NCBI RefSeq assembly: GCF_000237925.1 | Contig: NC_031495.1 | Span: 56,400,108 to 56,464,107 of the forward strand | Origin: Schistosoma mansoni | Lineage: Eukaryota > Platyhelminthes > Trematoda > Strigeidida > Schistosomatidae | Reading direction: 5' to 3' | DNA: 64,000 nucleotides | Shown: positions 1 to 12,200 of the stretch, one piece after another | How positions within the stretch are numbered: the first letter of the stretch is position 1 | Layout of the letters: each line of letters starts with the position of its first letter | Position numbers and translations under genes: made by a program | The notes under the pieces: generated by a model | What the model saw: only the letters and a program-made list of their open reading frames with translations | What the model was told of the DNA's origin: nothing | Databases searched by the model: none

Positions 1-1852
1 GCAATCGGTGATAACACCTCTGACCATAATGATATGATATAAGTTAATGTTATCGGGAATCAACTAATCAATCGAAGTCCTCTAGGAAGTCAATACTTAT
101 TATTTGCATGACCACTTCTGCTATGAAAAATTCAGAGTGAAACGATATATTTCGACCAAGACTTAACGACGACTTTTTCTTGCCATACGAATTCATAACC
201 GACGTACTTGATGCTCTTAGTATTGGTGCGGTATCGACGTCTCATCTTTCGTTACGTACGAGGAGCACGACACTGACTTCCGATTATGTATCCACCAAAA
301 CATGTGCACTCATCGTTCGATCTTGCATGTAAAGCAAAAGATTGTGTCTAGGAATTACGACAGTGGAAGAATCGCCACCGAAACCACTACCAATCCAATC
401 TTCCGCTTTCAATCCACAAGATGGACTACATTTTCTTGCTTTGCTGTTATACGTTTGATGATACCAGTATATCGAAGAATTGTACTGATTCATAACATAC
501 AGAGAAAGGGAATTAGGGCCATGAAAGGATGAGTGGTTGGACGCATTGCTTTTTCATATAGAGTTAGGGCTTGAATTTGTGAACTGCTAACGTCTCAGTA
601 GTGCATAAGTTTCGAATACGACTTCTCTCTGATTAAATTCTTTCGAGTGTGAGGATTATTCTAAAGAATGATCCCTTTGAAGGAAAGTGCCCGGAGTTGA
701 TCAGGTGCTCTTGTATTTAACTAGTGATAGTTTTGCATTAGCTCTTTAAAATTCATATTGCTCACAGTTCTTAGACAGATTTATTAAGTGTTCGCTTTGT
801 GAGGATAATTTAATTGGCTCACAAGTATAAGATAACTTACAGATGCACCTCAATGTGGCTGAAGGTGGAAGTTTATCCTCCAAACAAACACAGCTAGAGA
901 AAACAATAAGAAGCTTGGTTGAAGAGAGAAATTTTATAAGAGATTTTGAAATTCTTTTATCCAACTTTTTGTGGCCAGATCTCCTCTAAATACTCTATTC
1001 ATAAATGCTGCTTTATTTTGAGCCTTCCGAGATACTTTAGGATATTGTGCAGTTATTCGTTTTATGCCTGTTCGCTTACGTGGATTTCAAAATAGTTCGT
1101 CAGCTATGGTTTCATGATATTATATTCTCCTAGTATTCCAGTATAAAGTGTGAAATAGGTTTCTCTTTCTATGCAATGTGTCCCAGCTATGTGAATTCTT
1201 ATACTGACCATTTTGAATCGGTTTTCTATACATCGATCTTTATAAGAAGCCATCAGGCTTTATTTTAAACAGGACGTCAAGAAAACGAAAATCCACGTCC
1301 ACTCATATTTTTAATGCGAATTGTGAGTGATTTTATTTAATAACTTTATCCAATATTTCATTGAGCATCCTATTTCGTTCACGAATAATGTATAATGGAA
1401 ATTCATCAAGACACTTCTCATATTTCGTAACGTCACTTGTCCTGATAAACGTTATCAGGCAAATCCGGACAGTAAGATTCAGAAGACAATAGGAAGCGCT
1501 GACCACAATTTACTTTCGTATAGCTTAGATCACACAGCCACAACACACGTAGCGATTACGGACAGAAATGAGAATGCAAACAAATCAATGAATAAGATTT
1601 AAGAATCACATATACATAGGAAAGCGATTGAGCCATCTGGTTCTAATATACTTCAATTTAAAATAACATATATTACGCTAAACTAATACACATTCGTACC
1701 CAAAATTATGAATAGGATACAAAATACCACCTCCATTAAATAAACTTGAGAGTCAAAAGTTTCAGTGCAATTGGTAGAAAGTATAATTAATAACGACAAA
1801 AAATATTTGTGATTACGTTACAAAAATACATCGGGTCGTTTCTTTTGAAAGA
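1..1852. other. intergenic, no feature recognised
   Basis: AT-rich sequence with only short chance ORFs. I see no conserved protein, RNA gene or long repeat in it. Confidence 0.5.
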
Positions 1853-2302
1853 AACAACATATGGAACTCCAAACAACTGTCTATCAGTCAATATCAAAGT
1901 CACAACCTTCAATACGAACGTCAAGACAATTAGTTCTACTGTATGAGGCTGAAACTTCGAGAACTACCACAACCATAGTCAAAAAGGTACAAGTATTTGT
2001 AAACAATTATCTACTCAAAATACCATATGTCCATTGGCCGGATACCATCAGCAATAAACTACTGTAGAATAGAACAAACCAGTTTCCAGCTGAAGAGGAA
2101 ATCGGGAAAAGACGTTAGAGGTGGATAGGATATGCATTGTGAAAATAAACAAGCTGAATCACGAACCAAGCGCTAACTTGGGATAGTGGAGAGAAGAGGA
2201 AAAGAAGGAGGCCGAAGAACACTCTACGTCGGGGATTAGATGCAGACATCGAAAGAACGAATAGCAACTGGGAAGGATTGTCCAGGACAGAGATGGGTTG
2301 AA
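1853..2302 (+). mobile_element. RTE-like LINE, 3'-end fragment
   Basis: The 68-residue ORF at 1861-2067 and the sequence after it match the C-terminal end of the endonuclease-reverse transcriptase also seen at 10590-12460, 35766-36290 and 58370-61320. The shared pattern runs from a Leu-Leu-Tyr-Glu-Ala-Glu-Thr segment to a tail rich in Arg and Lys. The part from about 2064 is nearly identical to 12194-12440, so both come from one subfamily. The open frame on the opposite strand at 2115-2354 is an antisense shadow. This is a 5'-truncated, dead copy. Confidence 0.75.
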
Positions 2303-3230
2303 TTATGTAACTATTGTAGAACAAAACTTTCCAAGAGGCATCGAGACGGACCATTCAACGGACATCTTACGTTTAAAGCCACGTTAAAACAACTACGAAA
2401 GAGGATTAAGCAACTCTTAAAATAATACTTCAGTTTAGTGACCAGTCTTGAAAAGTTTATCTTCCAGGAGATTCGTATAGTTTAACATGGAAATATTTGA
2501 CTATATGATCGTCTTGAAGAATTTTTCATACTGTCCATTTCATTAATCTTCATTGATGAGAACTTTCCTGATATTATAATATAAAGTATGCACATTGGTT
2601 TTTTGATAGTTCATACTACTGTTATATTTAGGTTGTAAGCATCTGAAGAAATCTCGCGAATTCATATTATTCTCACGGTTTCTATTCCTGTTTTTCTTCA
2701 AAAGTGATAATTTTATTCATTTCCAATCGATTAATTTTCCTTAAGCTAAACTTTTCTGTCTGATAATTTGATCTACTGTGTTTTACCACCGACCATCTAG
2801 TTAATTACAAGATATTAGTAACTAATGTCGTTTGCTTCATACTTGGAACTGATTGGTAGACAATTATCAAGTCTTTATGTGTGACATACCTACGACTATG
2901 TTCAAATATCTGTCCAGGAGTCAACAGACAATGTTACACCAACTGCATACAACAATATAACGAGTACTATACCAAGAAAGAATATTGATATTATATAGGT
3001 TGATGAGACTGATTCACATGAATAAAGACACATCTTTTTTTAAACTATTTCACTTAGCGATTAATTAATAACATCAGTATTTAAACAGAAAACGTTTTTC
3101 CAACCATTACCGCTACTGTTGTTGTCTTTTGACACATGAAGTTAAACACATTCATTACAATATGTTGGATTTCCGTAAGTTGAATGTACATCCAAAGAAA
3201 TTGTTCTTTATCTTATACTTTCTGTTTGAT
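2303..3230. other. intergenic, no feature recognised
   Basis: AT-rich stretch before the tandem-exon gene. The signal-peptide exon or exons expected upstream of 3258 may lie here, but I could not identify them. Confidence 0.4.
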
Positions 3231-3257
3231 AGATAATTCCCCTAGTATTTTCAACAG

Positions 3258-3956
3258 ACGAAGTCAAACTTGAAAAGAAACCAAAGTGTGACGATAAAAC
3301 ACAAGACAAAAATGGTGTAGAGAATAAGAGGACAACAGCTTTTGAAGGTAAGTTCATACCAATTCGATAACTAAATCCCAATTAAACTGTCTTATTAGTT
3401 GCCAAAAACCCAACTACATTCGAAAAAGAGAAACCAAAGTGCTACGGTAAAACACAAGACAAAAATTGTATGAAGAAAAAGAGAACGAAAGCTTCTGAAT
3501 GTGAGTCCATACCAATTCAGTAATTAAATCCCAATTAAATTGTCTTATTAGTTGCCAAAAACCCAACTACATTCGAAAAGGAGAAACCAAAGTGCTACGG
3601 TAAAACACAAGACAAAAATTGTATGAAGAAAAAGAGAACGAAAGCTTCTGAATGTGAGTCCATACCAATTCGGTAATTAAATCCCAATTAAACTGTCTTA
3701 TTAGTTGCCAAAAACCCAACTACATTCGAAAAAGAGAAACCAAAGTGCTACGGTAAAACACAAGACAAAAATTGTATGAAGAAAAAGAGAACGAAAGCTT
3801 CTGAATGTGAGTCCATACCAATTCGATAATTAAATTCCAATCAAACTGTCTTATTAGTTTCAACAAACCCAGCTAAATTCTAAAAGAACAAAGCAGAGTG
3901 CGGCAGTCAACCATTAAATAAATGTATAGAAAAGCTTAGATCTACGGCTTCTAAAG
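3258..3956 (+). CDS. lysine-rich, probably secreted protein; five tandem module exons (partial gene)
   Basis: Five exons can be read: 3258-3347, 3399-3500, 3552-3653, 3705-3806 and 3858-3956. All have lengths divisible by three (90, 102, 102, 102, 99) and are flanked by phase-1 introns of 51 bases with GT..AG ends. Exons 2-4 encode almost the same 34 residues, with a two-cysteine core CYGKTQDKNC preceded by FEKEKPK. Exon 1 keeps the first cysteine (KPKCDDKTQDKNG). Exon 5 is diverged (AECGSQPLNKC) and has TAA in the module frame at 3882-3884, where the other copies have GAA. Symmetric, repeated exons in a small Lys/Cys-rich protein recall the secreted micro-exon-gene style of schistosomes, but I do not recognise the family. 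The start codon and signal peptide lie upstream and are not identified. A related terminal exon is at 8933-8999. Confidence 0.6.
3348..3857 (+). repeat. 153-bp tandem repeat made of one intron plus one exon
   Basis: The units 3348-3500, 3501-3653 and 3654-3806 are each exactly 153 bp (51-base intron plus 102-base exon) and nearly identical. A further intron copy follows at 3807-3857. Introns are as conserved as exons, so the units were duplicated recently as whole intron-exon blocks or are kept alike by gene conversion. Confidence 0.9.
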
Positions 3957-5120
3957 GTGAGTTCACGGTATATCGATAATGAAATGCTACTATAACCATT
4001 TTTAACTAAACCAACATTTCACTATATCCGGGATTTCCCGTGAATTTCGAATAAACAACATGAAATATCAATACTTTTTATATCTTCAACTCTTCGTAAA
4101 TCAGTTTCACATACCCAATAGTTTTGAAGTCCACATATATATCTATTTTAAACACCATCCCATATAAGCCCATTGAAGAAGCACCACAAACGTTGAGGAA
4201 CACGATACTTTGTACAATTCAGTCAACAACCAAATTAAGAGGTTTAATAATGAGGTATGTAATTCACATCCCCATCAAAAACGCTTTTCCTCATAAACTA
4301 AAAGATAAGAGCTTCAGTCCTAGTTATGTCATTTGAGGATGATACTCCTAATTTGTGTCATGCAGTCAAAAAATTAAGAAGCCGTCTTCAGGATTCCCTA
4401 TTCGCAAATTTATTTTTGAACCATTCAAAAATACGAGCTCACTGCGAATCGCAACTCATCTTAGAAAAATCATGATACACTTTAAATAAATACCTCATAT
4501 AAGCATCTGCTATTTTGAGACACATCTACACAAACGTTTATGAATACCACTTCATTAAAATAGTGTCATATTTACCTAAATTTATTTACCACAAATACAG
4601 AAACCTGACAACAAATTAATTGGTTATCTTCAGAAAAATTAATCTTCCTGTTACAACCAACCATCAAGGAGAAGTAATGTTTAGTTGGTTATTTTGACTT
4701 CAAATGGTTCGAAAACACCAAAATAATGGAGCGCAAACGTCTGGCTAGATATTGAGTTATTTATCATCGATAGGTTTAGTAGCAAACTAATGCAACTCGA
4801 TAAGCTAAGTGGGACTTGTTTCACGGATCTTCAAATACACGTTCTAATTATCAGCTGGTCCAAATTAAAGGCTGAATGGACTGAATACTGGTTAGAACGG
4901 CCTGCTAGGTTCCAATTTAATTCAGCCATTGAGAGTTGTACTCAGATGTCTTGCGATTCGGAAATATGAATCCACAACCTCCCTATTTAATAGAACAGTC
5001 TGGTCTATCATTCTAACTCATGGTGGGTAGAGAGAAAAGACCTCAAATATGTGAGATTCATAAAATGCCTTATCAAATATTTTATATATTTAACTAAAAT
5101 TATCGATTTGATCGATAATT
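3957..5120. other. non-coding stretch, possible intron
   Basis: No convincing exon. If the modules at 3258-3956 and the terminal exon at 8933 belong to one gene, this is intron. The 70-residue ORF at 4124-4336 has no recognisable content. Confidence 0.4.
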
Positions 5121-5174
5121 TGAGGAAGACGGTGTCTTACGATTAGCTGTATATTATTGATACTTCTATTATCA

Positions 5175-5456
5175 ATGTATCTGCTTTTTAATAATCTTGT
5201 AGCTGCTTCCGATTCTAGAGCAAACAAAAAGGATAATTTAGGTAACATAATAACAGAAGAAGTCAACGAATCCCTAAAACAGAAAAAATATCAACAACAA
5301 CTATTCTTGTGCCATGTTAACGAAAAACTGAAGAAACGATGGAAGCACTGTTTACGGGGTGATGAGAAAACGCTACATGCCAGGAAGAAATATCTGGAAA
5401 GTATAAATGACAAACCGGAAGCATTCGATGTTACAACATATCTAAATATAAACTGA
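5175..5456 (+). CDS. small secreted-type protein, hypothetical
   Basis: The frame is open from 5124 to TGA at 5454-5456. The first ATG is at 5175 and gives 93 residues. The hydrophobic run starts before that ATG (codons from 5148 read CILLILLLS), so the real N-terminus is probably supplied by an upstream exon spliced to the AG at 5145-5146. After a likely signal-peptide end near LVAAS the chain is charged and Lys-rich, with two cysteines in FLCHVNEKLKKRWKHC. It sits between the tandem Lys-rich exons and their related terminal exon, so it could be an exon of that gene or a neighbour of the same secreted type. AATAAA lies about 205 bases downstream. Function is not recognised. Confidence 0.4.
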   Translation: MYLLFNNLVAASDSRANKKDNLGNIITEEVNESLKQKKYQQQLFLCHVNEKLKKRWKHCLRGDEKTLHARKKYLESINDKPEAFDVTTYLNIN

Positions 5457-5459
5457 ATA

Positions 5460-6980
5460 ACTAAATTATGAGTTTCACATTGTTTTACAACAAACCTTAG
5501 TATTTTCCTCTTAAAGTATTCACTAGTTGTACCAGTTTCACATTGTTTTGCGTTCCAACAAATTAACAATCATCTTATATTAACAATAATTTCGAACATT
5601 TTCCAACCAATTATTTCTTATGTATGTGCAGTCAGTTGCATTCACCAATGAACAATTTTTAATAAAGAATTCGAAAAGTAACCATTCTTTCTATCAAACG
5701 CATTAAATACACCACTGCCATATCATACCCTTTATTACACAACACTCAATGTAACATTCCGCTTCAGTAAACAGCACATAGTGTGGTTGCCTGATTATAC
5801 ATGTTTAATCACAAACATTCTATTAGTTACGGCAGAACGAGTATCATTTCTAACAATAGAGAAAAACCAAAATGAAATACATCAATTTAAAGCTTCTAAG
5901 CTCATATAACGTTCACCACATAATATATAAGAACGTTGATTGGATGACCTATTCAGTGTACAATGAAACAAAGAACCGTGTACCTATTTATATTCGATAA
6001 TTTTGATGTTTGATTATAATTCCTTGAAAAAGCTTGGACCAGATTGCCAGGTGAAACGTTGGATTTACTTCAAATTCATTCGCTGAGATTTTACAAATAT
6101 ATTATTCCTATTTAATGTTCACCACATAAGTTTATAGTAATAATAATAACACTAATAAGTCCAGACAAGTTAACTGGACGAAACGTTGGAATTATTTGAA
6201 TTTCAAATATAATGACTAATAATAATTGTTGTCTGCGGATATGCTTAACTGGCTTGTGCTTGGTATTGAGACCTCGATTTCCATGATGAGTAGTGAAAAA
6301 AACAAAGGCTAGTGATATGAATTTATTTGACTCCAGTTAAAATCAAAATCAGTCGGAATTCTATTAATGAAACTGAATAGTATTTTACATTAATTGATTA
6401 ATAACTGAGTTAACACATTTGTAATATCATACAATTAAGCATTTATAATCTAAATAATATAACCAATTGACTAAGTTATATAATTACTCCTAAAAATGTG
6501 ATTACGTATTATGAACGATCTGTTTCACAAGTTAGTTTCACTTCAATAGACTTAGTCATTCAATGATAACAATACCAATAATAATAAGAAGAATAACATT
6601 TTTATTGTCACCCATAGTATTGTAGTTCTCTGACAGCTTAACAATTACTGGCTACTCCAAATTAATTGATAACAGAGTCCGTAATCAACGTTGTATTGTC
6701 CAGCCTGATATTGTCTGGTATAAATATTCGTTTATAGATGATAATTTCGTTTGAACAGATTAGAATTGAGATCTGCTTCTGTCTCAACATAAATCTTCAT
6801 TGTGTATGGCAAAATGCCAATAGCATACTCAAATTTTCGAAAAATTTAATCAAGTTTATCAAACCATTAGTATATTGGTAACAATTTTGAACTACAACGC
6901 ATGATGTCATTTATTCGATTGCCTCACTAAACTAATTGGTCAATTCAATTCGCACAAACTAGTTCTTCATTAATGTCAGT
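5460..6980. other. non-coding, short dispersed repeats only
   Basis: AT-rich. Two copies of a short motif containing GAAACGTTGGA (around 6045-6090 and 6160-6205) recur near 28785-28830. They appear to be scraps of one dispersed repeat. No gene seen. Confidence 0.4.
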
Positions 6981-6984
6981 TTAC

Positions 6985-7175
6985 TGACTTACTCAGGATA
7001 GGGAAGGAAATAGTTAAACACGTCGACAACTTTACTTATTTTGGAAGTCTGATCAGCCCTAATGGGTTAGTGTCTGTCGTTATCTCAGCACGGATTCAAA
7101 AATCTCGTTTGGCTTTTGCCAACTTACGTCACCTATTGCAAAGGCAAAATATCCGTCTATCAAGTAAAGGACGAG
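6985..7175 (+). mobile_element. RTE-like LINE fragment (second family)
   Basis: The translation contains HVDNFTYFGSLISPNG followed by ISARIQKSRLAFANLRHL, typical of the region just after the RT domain in the schistosome RTE-like family that also has pieces near 18004-18110 and 42015-42600. It stops abruptly near 7176, where gag sequence of the LTR element begins. Confidence 0.7.
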
Positions 7176-8604
7176 TATACTTTGGCATTTCCAGACAAGC
7201 CGATTTCACTCCCTTATGCAACTCTCAAGCAACTACTGCTGGACCATGTAAAGTATTCAAATTTCGAATGCGCTAAAAGAGAAAAATTCGATGAAATGAC
7301 TCGCCAGAACAGGAATTCCACTACTTTACTACGTCGTCACAGTCCAATACGTAATCAAGGTTATTCAGATAACAATGCATTGGTGAGTTGTGAAACAGTT
7401 CACGAAGATTAGCACAAATTTGGTAAATGCTTGTTCTGTGGCAAGTTTCACCCATGTAATTCACGTGTATTTCGTAATTCTAAATGCTTTAAATGTGGTA
7501 AAACTGGACACATTCAGTCAGTTTGTAATACCATGATTCATTTCGCTGAAACTAATGCTAAAATTTGGGATTGGAATTCTACTAAGTTGGATGTTTCTAA
7601 TAATCACTTATCTTTATCCAAGACCTCTAGAAGCGACATAGGGTCACATTGCAGTCCAGAGTTGAATGAAACCCAGAATCACTGTGAGACAAAAGTTTCC
7701 AATCAACCAACTTATCAGATTTCTCATGTTATGGTACCAGATATGGTTTGTCATAATGATTCACATATTTCTGATGAAATTTCTCACAACTCTGAAAATA
7801 ATATCTTGAATGAGTCAAATTATGATCAAAAACCGAATTCAGTTTTGGTAGATGCTGATTTTCATAATGATCCATTATTTTTCAATGAAACTTTTAATAA
7901 ATTTGAGGGAAATATTTCAGACAAACCAAATCTTGATGTCATATCATATATTATTTATCCTCATAATGCATTTGCTTCTTGTGGGAAACTTATTCAATGC
8001 TAAGCACGAGCACTAAGTGAGCTTAATTTTCATTACAATTCGGATAACTTCATATCAACTGTTGTTTATACTTATCATGAAGCCATTTCTAATGAATACT
8101 CTAGTCAATATGTGAAATATGTTTTAAATGAAACCGCATTATCCATAACTTGGGGATATAAAGATCCAACATTATTTTGTGGGGTAAGATAGTGTTGGAA
8201 AATCTATGGTTGAAACTCTAGATATCAGTGGTTTCAGTGCACAATCGACATGGTGATTGTATACAATTCTAGGACCCAGGTGAGTCCGTCCCCATTTCGA
8301 TTGTTAATTCTAATACTAACGAGTGCATTCTAGATAATAGAGTCTATATCAAATACACTGTCGAACAGACGTAAGGTGAACTTAAGAAGACGTACAATCG
8401 ATTACAGACACTTACACTCCAATTTAAGCTGTGGCGGATGTGGTGTTTATATGAACCAATGATTTCTTTGTATTGATGACTGTTTTGATTTTGAATTCCA
8501 AATATAGTCCATTCGTTCGTGCTCATCTAATACTTCTTGATTAAATTGCGTTATTCCAAGGATTATTAGTTTATACCATAATTCAAATATTCTCAAACAT
8601 CACA
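7176..8604 (+). mobile_element. gag-only LTR retroelement, copy 1 (5' part missing)
   Basis: This is a fossil LTR element that starts abruptly inside gag and runs to a 166-bp 3' LTR at 8439-8604. The gag part carries two zinc-knuckle arrays; the second is CFKCGKTGHIQSVC (C-x2-C-x4-H-x4-C). No protease, RT, RNase H or integrase is encoded. It is closely related to copy 2 (24873-27199) and more distantly to copy 3 (61463-63559). Broken, with the 5' LTR and part of gag absent and at least one further break. Confidence 0.8.
8439..8604 (+). repeat. 166-bp 3' LTR of gag-only element copy 1
   Basis: Begins TGTGGTGTTT and ends AAACATCACA. The length equals that of the LTRs of the other two copies, which fixed the boundaries. 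Confidence 0.8.
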
Positions 8605-8628
8605 CTACTATGAATTTGGTGTTCACCT

Positions 8629-8830
8629 TGTTATGCTAATGAGGTGTGGCAACTGGGACCGATGCATATATGTGCCTGGTTTTATGTTGTAGCTGATTAA
8701 CTGATTTACTCTAATAGGCTGTTGTTTTTAGCTGGTTGGGGGTGATCGGAAACCATGAAATTCGACGTTTATTCGTTGGTCCCGATAAAGTCAATCATTC
8801 TCCATATCATATCAACATAGTTGAAGACTC
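8629..8830 (+). repeat. dispersed LINE-derived repeat
   Basis: The stretch with GCAACTGGGACCGATGCAT and the following GTTGTAGCTGATTAACTGA recurs in inverted orientation at 41540-41620, with a shorter match near 17485-17520. It looks like untranslated sequence of an RTE-like LINE. Confidence 0.5.
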
Positions 8831-8932
8831 ATGTATTCAATACAGATGATACACTCAACGAAATGTGATCTCATGTTTACTTTATTCTATCGGATATTTT
8901 CAAAAGTCCTCAAACAATATATTTTCTCATAG

Positions 8933-8999
8933 AAACACGAGAAAGAAAACACCCAAGTGTTACGGAAAAAGCCACATGAAATCCTGTGTGTACGAATGA
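8933..8999 (+). CDS. terminal exon related to the tandem Lys/Cys modules
   Basis: The exon follows a pyrimidine-rich acceptor (AG at 8931-8932) and reads NTRKKTPKCYGKSHMKSCVYE then TGA at 8997-8999. Its CYGKSHMKSC core aligns residue for residue with CYGKTQDKNC of the modules at 3399-3806. It is therefore probably the last exon of that gene or of a diverged paralogue. With this acceptor it needs a phase-2 donor, whereas the modules end in phase 1, so at least one unseen exon should lie between them. It converges on the 3' end of the ZC3H15 gene, whose last coding exon ends 195 bases away. Confidence 0.55.
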
Positions 9000-9193
9000 A
9001 ATCGCATAGTTCAAAACGCACTCACATTTACACAATATAAAATATAGTGAAAAGAAGCATCTTTGTACAAGAACTGAAATAAGAAAAACAATTTAAGATG
9101 AGGACAGTTTTCGTCTACTCATATGTAATCGCTCATAACCATGAACAACAACACTATTGTCACGAAACTAACCACATATATAGCCAGATAAAA

Positions 9194-9279
9194 CTACGCT
9201 TCCAATTCCAATTCGTTTATCTCAGCTTCAATATCAGCCAGATCTGTCTCATCAAACAATTCTTCATCGATCACCACAT
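9194..9279 (-). CDS. ZC3H15: ZC3H15 exon 12 (C-terminal, with stop)
   Basis: Acceptor AG precedes 9279. The exon completes a split Asp codon and encodes 27 further residues ending in INELELEA and TAG. The acidic [11 protein letters not shown] stretch matches the conserved end of the family. It lies 4.0 kb from exon 11, across an intron that contains an RTE-like LINE. Confidence 0.9.
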
Positions 9280-12200
9280 CTACATCAAAAATAAATCGTA
9301 AGAGAACAACTTGGAGTAATATGCAATAATTACCCTCGAGATAACCGTCAATAAAATAACTATCTCGTCGACTAAAATCTGTTTGGTTAGCTAATCGATT
9401 TCCATTCCCAATGGGATTATTAACTGCTACAAACTTATCTCCTAAGTTCTTGCTCCTGATTAAAGAAGACTACATAGCTGAACCGTGTGACATTTTACTC
9501 AGTTTCACATTAGAATTCGATTAACCCTTGCTGATATCCTAGGTAGTTTCCACTGTTAATACTATATTGTCAACGACTCCCAAACTAAGAAGTATTGTCT
9601 ACCCTGTGAATCGTGGTTTTTAATGGTTCATCAGCTGAACTCAATCATTGACTAATAGTGTCTCGAAATACAAAGAAACAAAATGTACTGTAAAAACATA
9701 AGTAAACAAATAACCAGTTGGATTTTGAGTGCTGGAATGTAAATATTCTATTTGCAATTTTTTCATTACTACTGACTAATGTGATTAGTTCCGTGATAGT
9801 CTTGAGAATTTGCAACTATACTACTGAAACATTATTTAACAGTATCAATGTGTTCTGAATAAAATATAGTGAAGCCGAAAAACAGATCATTTTAACTATC
9901 TTTTGTTGATACATTACAATTCACAGATGGCGATTATGGTCACGACAGACTCAGATACCCGAAATGTGAAAGTAGTTATCGTAGATACATTTCTCAATGA
10001 TACACAAATCCCGAATACTTAATATCATAGAGAAAGGCTACAGGCTCAAGTATAAGCATCAGTTGTCATTATCTTAGTACACGTTTCTAAATCCTGCTTT
10101 ATGGTAGACTATTCACTTTACTAAGGAATTAAAAGTCACTTCTAAAAATTGTTTATTCTACACCCAGAACCCGAAACTACGCACAAAATAGATTACAACA
10201 CTCCATAATATTACTTCTGAGATAAAACCTCAAGACACATACCTGTTATATAGAATATATATGGAGAGCGGAGGCTATATCTTAACTGACGAATAAATAC
10301 GCAGAAATAAAAAACGAAGATATGACATCTCCTGTTATGTCCGATTAAGAAAGACCTGAGTAGTAACTTTCAAAGAATATTTCTGGACTACATATAAATA
10401 TTTAACCTCGCCCGTAGGTATTCTAGACCACTGTTGGTCCAAAACTAGGATAAAGGATGATTGGATATAAGGACAGTAACCACATCCCATACAAAAAAAG
10501 CCTTGAAAACAAACTCCAACCAGATTAAACAAACTGAACAATATCAACTCTGTCCTCCGAGTTGAAGGATCATCATTCAGAAGAATTATAACCCCACATG
10601 GTGAAAGCCGAGATTCTTACGAAGTCACGACGCTGATATCTCTTCTAACAATCAGAGCAACAATTAATGTAGGCACATGAACTGTCCGGACAATGTGAGA
10701 GACTAGGAGGGTCAGTTGAATAGCCACAGAAATGAGGAGATACAACTCGACGGATCTCAGAATCAGTGAAACCCATTAGTCACAAGCTAGAAAGAAAAGA
10801 TTAGATTCAGGAGAGCTGGTGTTGTACTCTGGTCATGGAGAAGAAAATGATCCACTCACTCAGGGAGTTACACTGATGCTATCCAAAGAAGCACGTAATG
10901 CACTTATAGGATGGGAATCTAGTGGATCGAGAATCATCAAAGCATCCTTCAAAACAAAGAGAGGAAGTCACAATGAATGTTATCCAATCTTATGCACCCA
11001 TCAAAGATAGCGATGAGGACGACAAAGGTCATTTCTATGATAGACTTCAGTCGGTTATGAAGAAGAGCTCAGGAAAGGAGCTGATCATCCTGATGGGAGA
11101 CCAAAACTCCAAAGTCAGAATGGACAACACAGGGTATGAAGATAACATGGAACGACATGAACTGACTGGAAGAAAGGAACGAGAATGGTGACAGATTTTC
11201 ACATTTATGTGCAGTCAACAAAAGTGTTATACGTGTCACAATATTTCCCGACAAACACATATACAAAACTAAATGGGTCTCACCGGATCACACTACACAG
11301 AATCAGATCAACCATATTTGCATAACTAAAACATTCAGAATGTCAGTAAAAGACGTGAGGACCAGGAGAGGAACTGACAGCTTCAGATCACCGCCTGGTG
11401 GTTGCCATGATGAAACTGAAGCTAAAGAAGCACTGGAGAATCGGAAAAACAGCATTACGAAGGCTTAATACAGTTTTCATTCGATATAATAACAAACTCA
11501 AGATAGCTCTTGACAACAGGTTACAAGTCATACAAAACCAACTCAAAGAAGAGGGGACTGTTGTGGAGAACAACTGTAAAAGGGATCAAAGAAGCACTAA
11601 CTTCAACGTGCCAAGATGTGCTGGGCCGAAACATGCGCCATCATAAGGAATGAACCTCTTTCGAAGCCCTGGACAGGATTCAAAAAAGGAAGAAAAGGAA
11701 CACAGCAATTAACAGCAGTCGAACGTGGGCAGAGAAAGTCAGGGAACAAGATGAATACACAGAAGCAAACAAGCAAGTTAAGAGGAACATTGGACCTGAC
11801 AAGCGCAAATACGTGGAAGGCCATCGATGACAGTGGAGAAAGCTGTAAGAGAAAGAAATATGAGATAACTACATGATACAACAAAGAAACTGGTAAACTA
11901 GAGAGACCAGTCAAGGACAAAGAAGGCAAGCCAATCACTGAAATCGAAAAACAACAGAACAAGTGGGCAGAGCACTTTGAGCAACTCTTGAATAGACCAG
12001 CCCCACTCAACCTACCGGACATAGAAGCAGCACCTACAGATCTTCCTTCTTAAGCCATCAAGTGAATGGAAGTCGTCACCATACATCGAATTCCTTCACT
12101 ATGAGAAAGCACTTGTGTTCGAGCGATCCTGAAAAGTTTTCGCAATAGGCGGGAAAGGCTCAGGAAAACATTAAGAAGTATTTTATCCATCAGCAAAAAA

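Noticed and set aside
2115-2354. Hydrophobic minus-strand ORF (also 12050-12409) as a conserved membrane protein
   Set aside because: Both are the antisense of the same RTE-like LINE 3' end; the similarity is due to the repeat.
3348-3857. Regular ~150-bp repeats that could suggest a CRISPR or satellite array
   Set aside because: The units contain splice sites and an open, phase-consistent exon; the repeat is gene-internal.
6022-6210. GGACGAAACGTTGG motif (also at 28775-28830) as a third hammerhead family
   Set aside because: CTGAAGA and GAAA occur at 28775, but stem I does not pair and stem III needs bulges; better seen as scraps of a dispersed repeat.
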